NCBI GenBank assembly: GCA_033032865.1
Contig: JAWHQI010000009.1
Location: 10,000,001-10,064,000, forward strand
Direction of reading: 5' to 3'
Origin: Dactylorhiza incarnata
Lineage: Eukaryota; Streptophyta; Magnoliopsida; Asparagales; Orchidaceae
DNA length: 64,000 bases
Shown here: one piece after another, positions 1 through 10,847 of the stretch
How the letters are laid out: each line of letters begins with the position of its first letter
How positions within the stretch are numbered: position 1 is the first letter of the stretch
Program-made: the position numbers and the translations under genes
The notes under the pieces: generated by a model
The model's input: the letters and a program-made list of their open reading frames with translations, nothing else
Told to the model about the DNA's origin: nothing
Database searches by the model: none

Positions 1-1658
1 ATATGCTATTATTATCATTTACAAATGGTATTAAGAAAACCCAACAAAGATCAGTCCAGAATTGAGGTCGCGCTGATTGAGCTCGTCCACATCAAGTCAT
101 GCCCTCTGTCATGCCCGTGACCTAGGGCGTGTAAACATAGAATCTTCCAAGCAGAGCTGCCATCGAGATGAAAAGATGTCGTTGCGAAATCAACTCAGTC
201 ACGCCCGTGACCCATAGGTCATGGCTGTGACTTTCTTGCGTGATCCTACTCGCCACCGTGCTGCAATCAAGCCTACGCTGCATTAAATGAAGCCGTCCAA
301 GTACACGCCCGTGATCCAAATGTCACGGTCATAACATATCCTTCACCGCCGCACTATAATCAAGCCCACGCTGCATTATATGAAGCCATCCAAGTACACG
401 CACGTGACCCAAATGTCACAGTCGTGACATGTCCTTTTCTGCCGCGCCGTCACGCAAGACCCACGCCGTTGTCCCAGCTGTGATGAATAGTTGTTACATG
501 CCCTGGGTCACGCCCGTGACCGAGGGCGTGTAACTTGGAAATTTCTTTTATAAAATCCAGAGGTCTCCTTGAGTCCAGGGTTCAGAAAATTAGAGAGGGG
601 GAGGTTCTGCTAGAGCTGGTAGTGATCATTTCCATGCTTTTGTTCATGTCTTTCTTTCTTTTTCTCTCCCTCTTAATGTCAAGAAATGTTATAAAATTCT
701 TTCTTGCAATAGCCTAGCTTAAGCTTGTAATATCTTCATTTCTAGTATTGTAATCCTCTTTAAGGCTTGTAATAGTTTTTATTTCAATAAAATTTAGTTT
801 TGCTCTCTTTTTCTCTCTTTCTACTTTAGTTAATTTCTCCTTAATGCACTTTTATTCTTCTCTCTTTTTCCCCTCCACCATGATTAATGAATTCTCATTA
901 GTGCTCGATTGAAATGATCCAAGGACGAGATAATCAAGTTATGATCTTCTATCTCTCTTTTTTCGTTTTATAAACAATTGATATACTCTTGATTTTAATT
1001 AGCGTGACCATATTTTTGATATATGATTTCGTTTATGTTTTCATACTAAGCTAGTCGAGAGGCTCAAAGTATGAATCAATCACTCAAGAGTAAAAAGAGT
1101 TGCATGCACCCCTCGAGAGAGGATGACATAAATCTCTCGAATTGGAGTCAAATCCAATAGAGGAATTCACAACGTAAAGCAAGTTTTAGGTAATCCATTT
1201 TAGAATGAGAGTTCGGTTGATTTTTCCTAAACTTAGTTGGGCATTTCCCTCGAGAGAGGCATGTTCAAGCTTCGGGAACCTCCACGGTCAAGTAGTTTAT
1301 TTAAACGGAATTAGATTTATTTTTCCTTCTCTTGATTATTCTCACCCCGACGTGATTTTAGATTGAGCACTAATCCCTTTTTATCATCATTTTAACCTTA
1401 ATTTAGTTTGCAAATTGTCTCTTTTAGTTAAGTAAAACAAACCCTCACAATCATTAGATAAGATAATAGTGATCTCCTCGAAGTAGAAGTAATCAATGAG
1501 CCCCAAGGAATATGACCATGGTATTTTCAAAATATCCTATATTATAGACGATAAGGTACACTTGCCTTCATCAGATATAATTTTGGCAGACATCATCAAT
1601 CTCTTCGCTTTTTCTTAAATCCAAATATCTAAGTAAGAAGTAGAATTTTTACGTATTA
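1..1658 (+). mobile_element. LTR fragment of gypsy family B (plus orientation)
   Basis: This stretch is the reverse complement of the LTRs at 7813-9503 and 32561-35846. They share the GTCACG/CGTGAC repeats, the TATA region near 549, the block about a root-forward reading ending in AAGTAGAA...CGTATTA and the long C/T-rich leader. It begins outside the window and its last bases (CGTATTA instead of CGTATCA) run directly into a copia LTR that also lacks its end. It keeps an approximately 83-bp block (about 1085-1165) that is missing from the 7813-9503 copy. No coding capacity is expected; short ORFs in it are incidental. Confidence 0.85.
106..556 (+). promoter_or_regulatory. U3 palindrome array and TATA box of the B-family LTR
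   Basis: At least five interrupted copies of a palindromic motif, GTCACG-NN-CGTGAC, lie between 106 and 531. The clearest are near 196-230, 303-330, 400-430 and 507-531. The array ends directly before TATAAAA at 549-555, the likely core promoter. The same array and TATA order occur in the other B-family LTRs on the opposite strand (8870-9330 and 33690-34145). Promoter function is inferred from position only. Confidence 0.7.
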
Positions 1659-2770
1659 GGGCTGAATAAGGATTTTAAAAAATTTTGTTATATTTTGAAA
1701 TACTTGAAATAATAAGAGATCAAAATAGTGCAAAACCAAAACAAATCAATTGAAATAAAATAGAGACATGATTTTATTAATATGAAATATAAGATTACAA
1801 AACATGACTTCTTGTAACGCTAGAAATCGAAGGCGGATAATGAAAAGACTTTTTCATTTTCTATCCCAACTCGTATCCCCACAAACCGGTGGCTTTAGCC
1901 TATCCTTCGCCAGATACGTCCTCAAGCCACTCTAGCCAATCCTCCCTCGGATACGGCCTCGAGCACCCCCTAGATGTACATCCTAGACCTAGTTGCCAAC
2001 ATGAGGTGAATTATAGCTCTAAGTCCTACCCAGACCTAGTCGCCAACACGAGACGAATTCACTGCACGAGTATAAAAGAGTATTTAAAAGAAACAACAAC
2101 AATATAAAAACTCTCTATGTGGATCTCTTGAAGAAGTTGACGAAGATTCGCAGAGTGCGATTGTTGTCGATGCAGTCTTTCATCACGATGATGAAGCGTG
2201 CTGAAATCATCTCTACGGATCTCCTTAAGCCTTCATGGATTTGTGGGAGTATCTCTCTGAACCTTACTTTATATGATGTGGCATGAATCTCTGGAATTTA
2301 GGGGTATGAATAAAGAAGACGGAGCCACGGGGTCCTTTTTATATCCTTGGAGCTAGCTCCTGTGCTATCCCTATCCTCGGCGCTATCTCGGTTTAGGAAA
2401 TATCTTATGTGTCCGTATCTTTCATTCCAAGGAAACCTTGCCAAAATTCCTCTTATGCGTCTCGCTACCGCCTGCGCTAGCCACTACCGCTGGGACTAGC
2501 ACCTTCTATAACTGCCCCCCGAAGTTGCCTAATCAGGGCTAGCGCCTGTGCTAGTGGCTACCGCTGGTGATTGGGTCAGCTCCTGCACTAGTCGCTACCG
2601 CCGGTGCTAGTGGGCATGCTAGAATTTTGTTTTCAAACTTGGGGGCAACCTTCTTATGTTATCCTTGAGTCATATGACATTGTTTCCCGCACACTTAAAC
2701 ACACAAGATCAAATACACATAGGATTTGTTATTCTCAAACCTAGGAGATGTGGAAGACCATGTTCCAACA
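1659..2770 (-). mobile_element. LTR L, SIRE-like copia family (same type as F)
   Basis: On the minus strand this begins TGTTGGAACATGGTC (2770) and matches the LTR start at 63729. It also shares the CCGGTGGCTTTAGCC and CCTAGACCTAGT-type R/U5 region with the LTRs of D and G. The last roughly 40 bases of the LTR (C-rich stretch and GATCCAACA) are absent at 1659, so it is truncated where it meets the B-family LTR. The DNA beyond 2770 is not clearly a polypurine tract, so I cannot say whether this was a 5', 3' or solo LTR. Confidence 0.8.
2335..2612 (-). promoter_or_regulatory. U3 array and TATA of LTR L
   Basis: On the minus strand TATAAAAAG lies at about 2335-2345. Upstream (2345-2612) come repeated, partly palindromic GCTAGCGCC, GGTAGCG and CTAGTGGC words. 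The same arrangement is seen in the LTRs of G (57413-57690) and F (from 63890). Confidence 0.6.
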
Positions 2771-4140
2771 ATTTGATCCTCTATGTGGGTGACACATGGC
2801 TTGGGTTTACCAATCCAAAGTTTGGGAAGTACTTTCCTATTAATTCTTAAGGTCAAATTAGCCACTATTTTCTCTCTCCTAGTTCTTCTCCTACAAATCA
2901 TTTTGACTTTCTTTCCCAGAATGATCCACCCATTTTTCCTGCAGGAGACCAAGCATAGGAACGACATTTGGATCAAGTTCACTGGTGATAACAACCACCA
3001 TGCCACCAAGGTGGAGCACTCGATCCATGGTCGTGAATTAGTTGACTTCCGCCCCCTCTCCCTTGGTGCTAGATCTTTAGATCTGAAAATATGAGAGATA
3101 TTTGGCTCAAGAGAGATTAATTTCAGCGAGATTAATGGATTATTGTAGGAAGAGACCACGTAGAACTTACGTTCTAGGGCATCATTCACCAAGAAAATAT
3201 ATTTGATCGACTCCTCTCTTCATTACGAAGTTGTAGGACTTGATTTCATGACGAGTGGTAAGGAAAGAAGGCATGTAGTTCATAACCCTTTGCTGGAGGA
3301 AGAATATGAACAACTACCTTTAGATCTCCTTTAAGATCTGTGCAGATTTATTACCTGCAAACCAAATTGGATCTGTTTTTATGTGCGCAGCTGGGTTCAA
3401 GCCACTTTTTAGGCATGTTCCAGCAAGATCCAGACCTCGGTCTCAACATGAAAGTTGTAGCCCTCGGAAAGATCCAAAAATCTTGTTTTAGTAAAGAGTG
3501 ACGCACACGTACAGATTCTGATGTTTTATGAATTTCTCTTAAAATATTCATCGAATGCTAATAAAACTTGGTAGATATGTGCCTGATGATATTGAGAACA
3601 CCCCTGCTAAGATTTCTAATTTTTGGATTTATATTTATGGTGATTTTGTCAATCTTATCATATAAATTTATCTTGCCGTAAATAATTATTGTAATAACAA
3701 AGGAGGCTAAAATTTAGTGGAAAGTTTCAAAATGATAATTATGAGCTATGGTAGAAATTTTAGAGGATTTGGTTCTAAAATGATTTCTTGATTAAATATT
3801 TTATTATAAATTATAATGTTGAATATGATTTATTATGATGACCAATTGAGCCAGAATTTTGGGAAACATGTCAATAGTAGTAACTGCATCTTTTGATAAA
3901 ATATCAGTGGGTTTAGACATAAAATCAATCTCTTACTTAATTGCTTTATTGATGGCTCTTTAGGAGAATGAGCATGGGATGATTGTTATTGATAATGTAT
4001 GACTGATTAGTGTTATCAAATCAATAATGTTTAAGACATGTTGTGACTATAGTATGTGGTTGGAAAATGGCTATTAAACATAGTAGGTCAGATCTTATTA
4101 GTGAACTCAAACATATCACTAATCCCTCAAGTAGTCCTAT
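2771..4140. other. Unassigned, probably retrotransposon-derived DNA
   Basis: No coding region here is supported. The minus frame open from 3192 runs into LTR L and has no recognisable domain. The plus-strand phrase ATGAAAGTTGTAGCCCT at about 3449 is of a kind I have seen in plant gypsy LTRs, which suggests repeat origin. From about 3600 to 4140 it is AT-rich and featureless to me. Confidence 0.35.
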
Positions 4141-5503
4141 AAGACCAAAAGGAATATTCCCATGTCATACACATTTCACTGAGTTACAATAACTCATTAT
4201 GGGTAGCAGTGATGGATTGACGTAAATATAAGGATATGAATATATGCAAGGGTGTTATGGTAAGGACTCGGGTGGAAGTACTTGGGTGCTTTTGAGCACT
4301 GGATTCACGGTAATGTAGGAATTGTATAAAGGACTTGGTCGATAGTCCTTGGGTGCTAGTTAGCACGAGTTGTTCATGGGTGTGTTGTATACATAGTTGC
4401 ATAATGATCCTAATTGATAGGGTTACTTGTGGCGTGTTTACAAACTTATCGGTAGTCACACTGACGGAAGCTGGAAGATAGACACTAGGCTAGGAAGGAA
4501 GTGGTCTTCATGATGACCCTTCCGGTATCCATTAAGACTCAACTGGTTTTAGTGAGCAAGAGTACGCAAGTTCTCCACTATATGGTTCTTAGCATCGAGG
4601 CAATCTTAAGGCCTAGGTCTGGTAGTGTGCATACCCACCTCGTAGTGGATAATCTCATTCCACTGTCTCCATATGGCCATGACATGAGGTGCCTGAGTGG
4701 TTAGGTACTCTCGGAAAGCGAAAAGTAAAGGTTTATGTCAACATAGCAAATCAGAGTGTGAGTAAATGATGGGTGAGTCATCATATAAACTTATATGGGC
4801 ACTTTTATATGATGAGTTAGTTATTATTGTGAAAGACCCTTAATTTATAAACTTGTATGGGCATTTTTATAAGTTAGTTCAATTCAGTTCCTTATTGTTC
4901 TGCTATAGTTGTGCTCTCTTGTAAATGTTATAAGAATTGATGATTATATATGTTGCTCTCTTATTACATTGTTCTTATATCACCTGCTTGTACTATTGTT
5001 TATATTGTAGCCCATTTTCCCTCATTTCGCACAGTGCCTGAGCACCGCTGGAGAGAGGATGTGAATCCACAGACTTTTAGACTAACAGTTACTATACCAC
5101 TCATTTTAGGAGCAGACCTAGTAGCAGCAGCACATCGTGCAGGAGGACAGCTAGGCCAGGGAGATGGAGCCTTATACCATGATGCAGCCTCTACCATCGC
5201 TTCCTTCTGTCACCGTCATGAGATTTTGATGTAGACTTACATCATATTTTGTACTCTGATATATTCAGGAGCTCTTGTTACTTCCTATTTTTATTATATA
5301 TATTCTGTGGACTTTTATGCTTTTGTGGATTTTGGTCTTCTGATTAATTTATTCTTGGGTTGGCATGCGATATACTAAAATAGCTGACAAAATAGGTGTC
5401 TTGTGTTAGAGGCTAGCACACGTGTTGTAACTTCCGCAAGGCGGTTGTTCTAAGAAGAAGACTCCCCTTGGTCGCGTTCAATGTTCCGGGAGGGGGTGTT
5501 ACA
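4141..5503 (-). mobile_element. LTR-like fragment O with chromovirus-style terminus
   Basis: Read on the minus strand the right edge begins TGTAACACCCCCTCCCGG at 5503, resembling the TGTAACACCCC start of LTR M and the TGTAACGCCCC start of LTR J (Tekay-like gypsy). It abuts, and interrupts, the 3' LTR of element C. A 94-codon plus-strand frame (4950-5234) has no recognised domain. The left boundary is not resolved, and I found no second copy in the window to confirm it. Confidence 0.4.
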
Positions 5504-5826
5504 CAAGTACTAAACTATTACAAGAGGAGACACACTACCGTAATAAGCCAAACCATTGATGCCTCAAATTAGGAGAGGTCATCCTCTTATATAGTCCAAT
5601 TCCCTCTTATATATTCCACTTCCCTCTTCCTCTTATATAGCCCCAACTTATGAGAGATCTAGATTTCTCCTCATATAGAGAAGACTAGATTATTTCATAC
5701 TCTTTTACACAATTCCCAATCCCACATGCATGATTTATCTCTACCATTCTAGAACATTATCAACATATGTAGACATATCAAGAACACTGGTCATGGAGTA
5801 ATTGAGTTAACCTTAGTACCGTGATA
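5504..5826 (-). mobile_element. 3' LTR of element C, truncated
   Basis: This aligns with 35905-36214, sharing the AGAGGAGA..CACTACC start, CAAATTAGGAGAGGTC, TGCATGATTTATCTCTACC and the terminus CGTGATA. On the minus strand the LTR starts TATCACGG, preceded by purine-rich AGTGAGGAAGAA, a good polypurine tract. Its last ~170 bp (present in the 5' LTR at 7687-7812 and 35852-35905) are missing at the O junction. Confidence 0.75.
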
Positions 5827-6039
5827 TTCTTCCTCACTAAATTCATGTGTCATCCTTGACGCATCAATAATTTTCATCCTTGTTTCATGTTCTTTGATTT
5901 GTAGACCTCACTACGGAGAGGATCTTATATTCTTGCTCATATAATCACCTTATTAACACTGAGTAGGTAGTTAGACCATCAATGAGATGTATTTTAGGTG
6001 TGGGGAAAATGAGAATTCCTTTAAACTGGTCAAAAAAAT

Positions 6040-6375
6040 TTATCCCAATGACAACGTCGTAGTCTCTAAAGGGAATAACTTTGATAGGAACCTTACCCTT
6101 CCAACCTACACATCTTGAGCAAGTCCAATAGTTTGTACTTCCTGAGAATTTGCAAAGTTAATCTTTGTTGGTCCAAACATGATTGGTAATCCAATTCTCT
6201 CAACGACAGTCTTGGACATGAAGAAATCAATTGTGTTTGTGTCCACCAAGGCTCTCATTTTCATTCCCTTGATCTCTACATCCACCATTATTTGGCCTTT
6301 ACCTATCGTTCTTCTTCTAGTATGGGTTTGGTTCAAACTTCCCTGGTTGGAGTTGCACATTTCTCCTACTTGATC
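6040..6375 (-). pseudogene. Aspartic protease remnant of element C
   Basis: The minus strand encodes a retropepsin-like stretch: a beta-strand region, then RALVDTNTIDFFMS, where the family has the catalytic D-T/S-G-A. Here the glycine of DTG is replaced by Asn, so the protease is probably inactive. A stop separates it from a downstream piece with VPIKVIPFRDYDVVIGINFF, equivalent to the conserved hydrophobic D-V-(I/V)-(L/I)-G-hydrophobic segment of plant gypsy proteases. The reading then ends close to the polypurine tract. Confidence 0.65.
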
Positions 6376-7640
6376 GGTGGTGATTCATATTTTCTCCAAG
6401 ATTGGGCAGTCGTTGACTTTGTGTGGTCCTTCACAAAAGGAAAACTTCAAAGGTGGGCAAATTATAAAGGAGATTTTTTTCTTTCTTTCCCATCCTCCGC
6501 GAGTAGACATGGCATTATGGCAATGTATACTACTCAGCCTTGTTATTTCTTATGTATCATCCTCATCCCACTTGTTGCCACTTGTTTCTACATCATAGTC
6601 GTTAAGAATCTAATCTTTGGACAATCCTTCATATGATGGGGTCCCTTGCATACAAATTAGAAGGGTGGTCTCTTCCTTTCCTCAAATATCCTTTGAGGAG
6701 GTGCATAATTATTTGATTCAGCTTTAGCATCCCTGTCATTATCAATATGATCTATTTCTTCTTCTTGGAGGAACTAGTTGAGAGATTCAGTTATCGTGAT
6801 TGCCTAGTTGATAGTGCGAGGTCCTCGTCGCCGTACTTCTTGTTTTACCCATATTTGTAACCCATCCACAAAATAGAACTGACGATCCTCCTCCGTCATG
6901 TCGAGGATTTGTAACATATGTGTTGTAAACTCATTTATATATTCTGCTGTGGTTCTTCATTGTTTCAGCTCCCTCAACTTCTTTTGTGCTTGATACACGA
7001 CATTTTTTGGATATAAATGTCATTTAAGTTCCTTCTTAAGCTCCTCCCATGTGTCTAAATGACATAACCCTTTTGCAACATCTGCAGGTTTTCTTCTCCA
7101 CCATAATGCAGCATTATCATTGAGGAATTGGGAAGCAATTCGCACCTTGGTTACTTCGTCGTTCAGATGACATCCCTCGAAGTAATTCTCCATCATCCAT
7201 AAGAAGTTTTCAAATTATTTGAATCTTGCCTCACTACAAGCATGTTTGGTTTGGGGATGTCCATCCTTTCCCCCAAAAGCAATGGTATCACCACCATTGG
7301 CAATATACTTCTTACAGATTACTAGTTCTTCCTCCAGGTGAGTCACTTTTTTTCTTAGCTCGCTATATTGTTGCTCGAGCTCATTGATGTGTTCATATAG
7401 TGTTGCATTATTGTCAAAAGCATATTGGAGTGTCTTCTCTAGCTTCTCTAGATTGGCCTCCCACTCTCTACGTACCAGCGGTTATTGATTTTCTTGACCT
7501 ATATGTGCCCAGACCATCATAACATGCTTTAAGTGGCTCTCTTCACGAGCTTGGCTTTGATCACTCTTCTTCCTGCCAGTATTATGTGTAGTATCTCTAC
7601 CTTGATCCTCCACAATTCATCACCTGCCATCATTGGCTTG
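6376..7640 (-). pseudogene. Gag pseudogene of element C
   Basis: Conceptual translation of the minus strand gives, in order, a coiled coil (WEANLEKLEKTLQYAFDNN and following heptads, ~7480-7300) and a Retrotrans_gag core (MMENYFEGCHLNDEV, ASQFLNDNAALWWRRKPA and YINEFTTHMLQILDMTEEDR, ~7200-6890). A zinc-knuckle remnant follows (VCKGPHHMKDCP, ~6620-6655), whose first cysteine region is disrupted by a stop. Several in-frame stops and shifts interrupt it. Gag would form the particle that packages element RNA. The order coiled coil, core, knuckle then protease is normal for the family. Confidence 0.7.
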
Positions 7641-7673
7641 GTTGAAGCACCAACCGCAAACTATGCAACATAC

Positions 7674-7686
7674 CTCTGATACCAAC
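7674..7686 (-). other. Primer-binding site of element C
   Basis: The minus strand reads GTTGGTATCAGAGG directly after the 5' LTR terminus. This is complementary to the 3' end of initiator Met tRNA, the usual primer in chromoviruses and copia elements. Confidence 0.75.
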
Positions 7687-7812
7687 TATCACGTGCACAG
7701 AACTTCAACACCATGCACGTGCGGAACTTGGATAATTTTTTGACAAACTTGTGCTAACCAAGTAAGCCATGCTTCAACAATGTAGCGTAATTAAGAGAAA
7801 AGCTTTGATTAC
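7687..7812 (-). mobile_element. 5' LTR of element C, inner piece
   Basis: This piece lies between the primer site and the B insertion point. It continues in the element's sense from 35852. It ends CACGTGATA on the minus strand and contains two CACGTGC G-box-like words. Confidence 0.65.
7808..7812. repeat. Target-site duplication of element B (left)
   Basis: ATTAC directly outside the LTR terminus TGATACGAAG. The identical ATTAC is at 35847-35851 outside the other LTR, 28 kb away. Confidence 0.85.
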
Positions 7813-9503
7813 TGATACGAAGAAACCTACTTCTTACTTAGAGATTTGGAAATATGAAAAAGCAAAGAGATTGATGATGTTTTCCAAACTATATCCGATG
7901 AAGGCAAGTGTACCTTATCGTCTATAGTATAAGATATTTCAGAAATTCCAAGGTCATATTCCTCGGGGCATGTTGGTTACTTTTACTTCGAGGAGGTCAA
8001 TTTTATCTTATCTAATTATTTTTTTATGGTTTGTTTTACTTGACTAAAAGAGACAATTTGCAAACTAGATTAAGGTTTAAAGGATGTTAAAAGGGATTAG
8101 TGCTCAATCTAAAATCACCTTGGAGTGAGAATAATCAAGAGAAGAAAAAAATAAATCAAATTCTGTTTAAATAAACTACTTGACCGTGGAGGTTCCCGAA
8201 GCTTGAACATGCCTCTCTCGAGGGAATGCCCAACTAAGTTTAGGAATAATCAACTGAACTCTCATTCTATAATCGATTACCTAAAACTTGCTTTACGTTG
8301 TGAAGCTACTCTTGAGTGATCGATTCATACATTGAGCCTCTCGGCTAGCTAAGTATGAAAACTAGAGCGAAAACCACATATCAAAAATATGATCTCGCTA
8401 ATTAAAAATCAACAGTAAATCAAGTATTTACAAAAATAGAAAAAGAGAGCTAGAAGATCATAACATGATTATCTCATCCTTGGATCATTTTGATCGAGCA
8501 CTAATGAGAAATATTTAATCATGGTGGGGGGAGAAATGAGAGAAAGATAAAATTGCATGAAAGAAAATTTGACTAAAGTAGAAAGAGAGAAAGAAAGAGA
8601 GCAAAACTAAATTTTACTGAAATTAAAACAATTACAAGCCTTAAATAAGATTACCAAGCTAGAAAAGTAAAGTTACAAGCATACACTAGACTATTGCATG
8701 GAAGAAAATTATAACATTGCTTGAAAGGAAAAGAAAGAGCACGTGAAATGGAAAGACATGAAAAAGAACATGAAAATGGTCACTAACAGCTCTAGCAGCA
8801 CCTCCCCCTCTCAATTTTTTTGAACACTAGACTCAAAGAGATCCCCTGAATTTATAGAAAAAAATTTCAAGTAACATGCCCTCAATCGCGGGCGTGACCA
8901 AGGGCCTGTAATCATTGTTCATCTTTGCTTCGACATTGGCGTGGGTCTTGCGTGACGGCATAGTGAAAAAGGACATGTCACGGCCGTGACATTTGGGTCA
9001 CAAGATTGTACTTGGATGACTTCATTTATTGTAGTGCGGGCTTGATTACGGTGCAGCTGTGAGTAAGGATCATGCGGGAATGTCACGACAATGACATATG
9101 GGTCACGGGCGTGACTTGACTTGACTTCTCGACAGCATCTCCACTTCTCGATGGCAGCTCCGTTGGGAAGATTCTATGTTTATTTTCCCTTGGTCACGGG
9201 CGTGACCTTTGGGTCACGGACGTGGCCGAGGACGTGACTTGCTGTGGATGAACTCAAAATGCGCGGCATCAAGTCTGTACTGATCTTATAATTACACGTC
9301 CTTGGTCACGGGTGTGACCTAGGGCGTGTAATGCAAATTTTTCCAATTTGTCCTAAAATTCTGCAAAAATACAAACAAACTAAATTAGAAACAAATTTTA
9401 TAAAAGATCTATTTATAAGCTAAAATTGACATGAAAAAGAAAATTTCATATTAAATAATTACTAAAATTTATACTATAAAGGTTATATAAAAACTACTTA
9501 TCA
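7813..9503 (-). mobile_element. 3' LTR of element B
   Basis: TGATACGAAG at the low end and TTATCA at the high end give TG...CA termini on either strand. It matches 32561-35846 (minus insertion K) and, inverted, 1-1658. About 83 bp present in the other two copies (33050-33130) is deleted near 8305. On the minus strand the GTCACG/CGTGAC array (8870-9330) precedes TATAAATT near 8850. Confidence 0.9.
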
Positions 9504-9520
9504 AATAGCCCCATACTTGA
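9504..9520 (-). other. Polypurine tract of element B
   Basis: The minus strand reads AAGTATGGGGCTATT directly before the LTR start TGATAAG. A near-identical tract lies at 20610-20622 (see findings). Confidence 0.7.
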
Positions 9521-9650
9521 GGTTTTACTATTCCAGAGCAAAAGTATAAGACTTAATTCATAAGACATTCATATAATTTTTTAATTTTAAACTAAAATTT
9601 CATTTAGATCAAAAGTTAAGTTGAGAATAAATTCTAGGATGAGTTAAGTC
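9521..9650 (-). other. Element B 3' non-coding region, part 1
   Basis: AT-rich, with no ORF. It continues beyond D at 19354. The TSD CTAAA of D is at 9651-9655. Confidence 0.7.
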
Positions 9651-9655
9651 CTAAA

Positions 9656-10798
9656 TGTTGGAACATGGTTTTCCTCATCCCTTTGATTTGAGAATAACAA
9701 ATACTACTTGTATTTGATCTTGTTTGCCATTGTGTTTTTAGCAAGCAGGTTTGAACAAATATGAAACTAGGTTGCTGCATTATTGGTCTGGACCTACTCA
9801 CAAACTGAAAAGAGGGATGTGGTGTAACGCCAGGCGTTAGGACTTAACGCTGGGCATTGACTCTCGTTCCCATCATGATGATTATGGAAGTAGGGAAGCA
9901 GCCGTAATTGCAGGAGCACTTTAGGAATGATATGACCTAACACCAGCGTTAGACTTAACGCGAGCGTTAGGGTTGCCTAAAATAAAAGTTTCCTAAAGTA
10001 CAGAATTTCCTTCCCATTTTAAAGATCCGAGCCATCAAAATAATTCCAAACTGGGTCAATGCCAGGCGTTAGCCTTAATGCCGTCGTTATCCTTCACTCC
10101 TATAAATTGGTGGATTTCATCTTCTCCAAATACTGATTGAAGAGAGCCCTATTCCAGCACTGCAGAAACATAGAGAGGGCCGTATTTTCTAGACCATCAT
10201 CTCGCATACAAATTCGAGAGAAGAATTAAAGGAGTATCGGATCAACGCTAAATCAACGCGAAGAACGCACGCTTCGACTTCGAGAATATTCAGCGAGCCT
10301 TCGCCATCTCCATAATTCTATATAGGTAGTTTTGATTTGTGTTCTGTAATTATGAATTAAATTCACCTCATGTTGGCGACTAGGTCTGGGTAGGACTTAG
10401 GGAGGAATTCGCCTCGTATTGGCGACTGGGTCTAGGGAGTAGATCTAGGGGGTGCTCGAGGCCTTTTTGGGGATAGAAGGGCTAGATCGGCTTGAGGCCG
10501 TATCCGGGAAGCATAGGCTAAAGCCAACCGGTTCTTGGTGAGAAGAGTCGGTATCGAAAACAAAAAGAATATTTTACTATATCGCCTACGATTTCTAGCG
10601 TCAAAAGAAATCAAATTTTGTAATCTTATATTACAAGTTAATAAAATCACGTCTTTCATTTATATTACTTGATCTCCTCTTTTGGTGTGGTTTTATCGTT
10701 AGTTTAATCTCTTATCTTTTCAAGTATTTAAAATTATAACAAAAGTTTTAAAACCCTTATTCACCCCCACCCCTCCAAGGGCACCTCAAGATCCAACA
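9656..10798 (+). mobile_element. 5' LTR of element D
   Basis: Runs from TGTTGGAACATGG to GATCCAACA, followed by the primer site. Its U3 holds repeated TAACGCC and GCGTTAG words. The R/U5 part (CCGTATCCGGGAAG, CCAACCGGTTCTTGG) is shared with the LTRs of G and L. A C-rich TATTCACCCCC block lies just inside the 3' end. Confidence 0.95.
9822..10108 (+). promoter_or_regulatory. U3 array and TATA of element D 5' LTR
   Basis: Pairs of TAACGCC and GCGTTA, making imperfect palindromes, occur at 9826-9855, 9945-9975 and 10063-10092. TATAAATT follows at 10101-10108. The 3' LTR has the same order (18345-18620, TATA at 18624). Confidence 0.65.
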
Positions 10799-10816
10799 AG
10801 TGGTATCAGAGTGAGG
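10799..10816 (+). other. Primer-binding site of element D
   Basis: AGTGGTATCAGAGTGAGG directly after the LTR, complementary to initiator Met tRNA. Confidence 0.85.
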
Positions 10817-10847
10817 TTATTCCAAATCGGCTTAACAATAGAGAATA

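Noticed and set aside
2695..3192. 165-codon minus-strand frame as a gene
   Set aside because: It runs into LTR L, is basic and low-complexity in character, and shows no domain.
4950..5234. 94-codon plus-strand frame as a host exon
   Set aside because: No domain or flanking coding evidence. It lies in an LTR-like fragment and overlaps an equally long minus-strand frame.
10432..10659. Repeated 75-77 codon minus frames in D LTRs (also 18928-19161)
   Set aside because: Antisense shadows of the R/U5 region, shared only because LTRs are duplicated.
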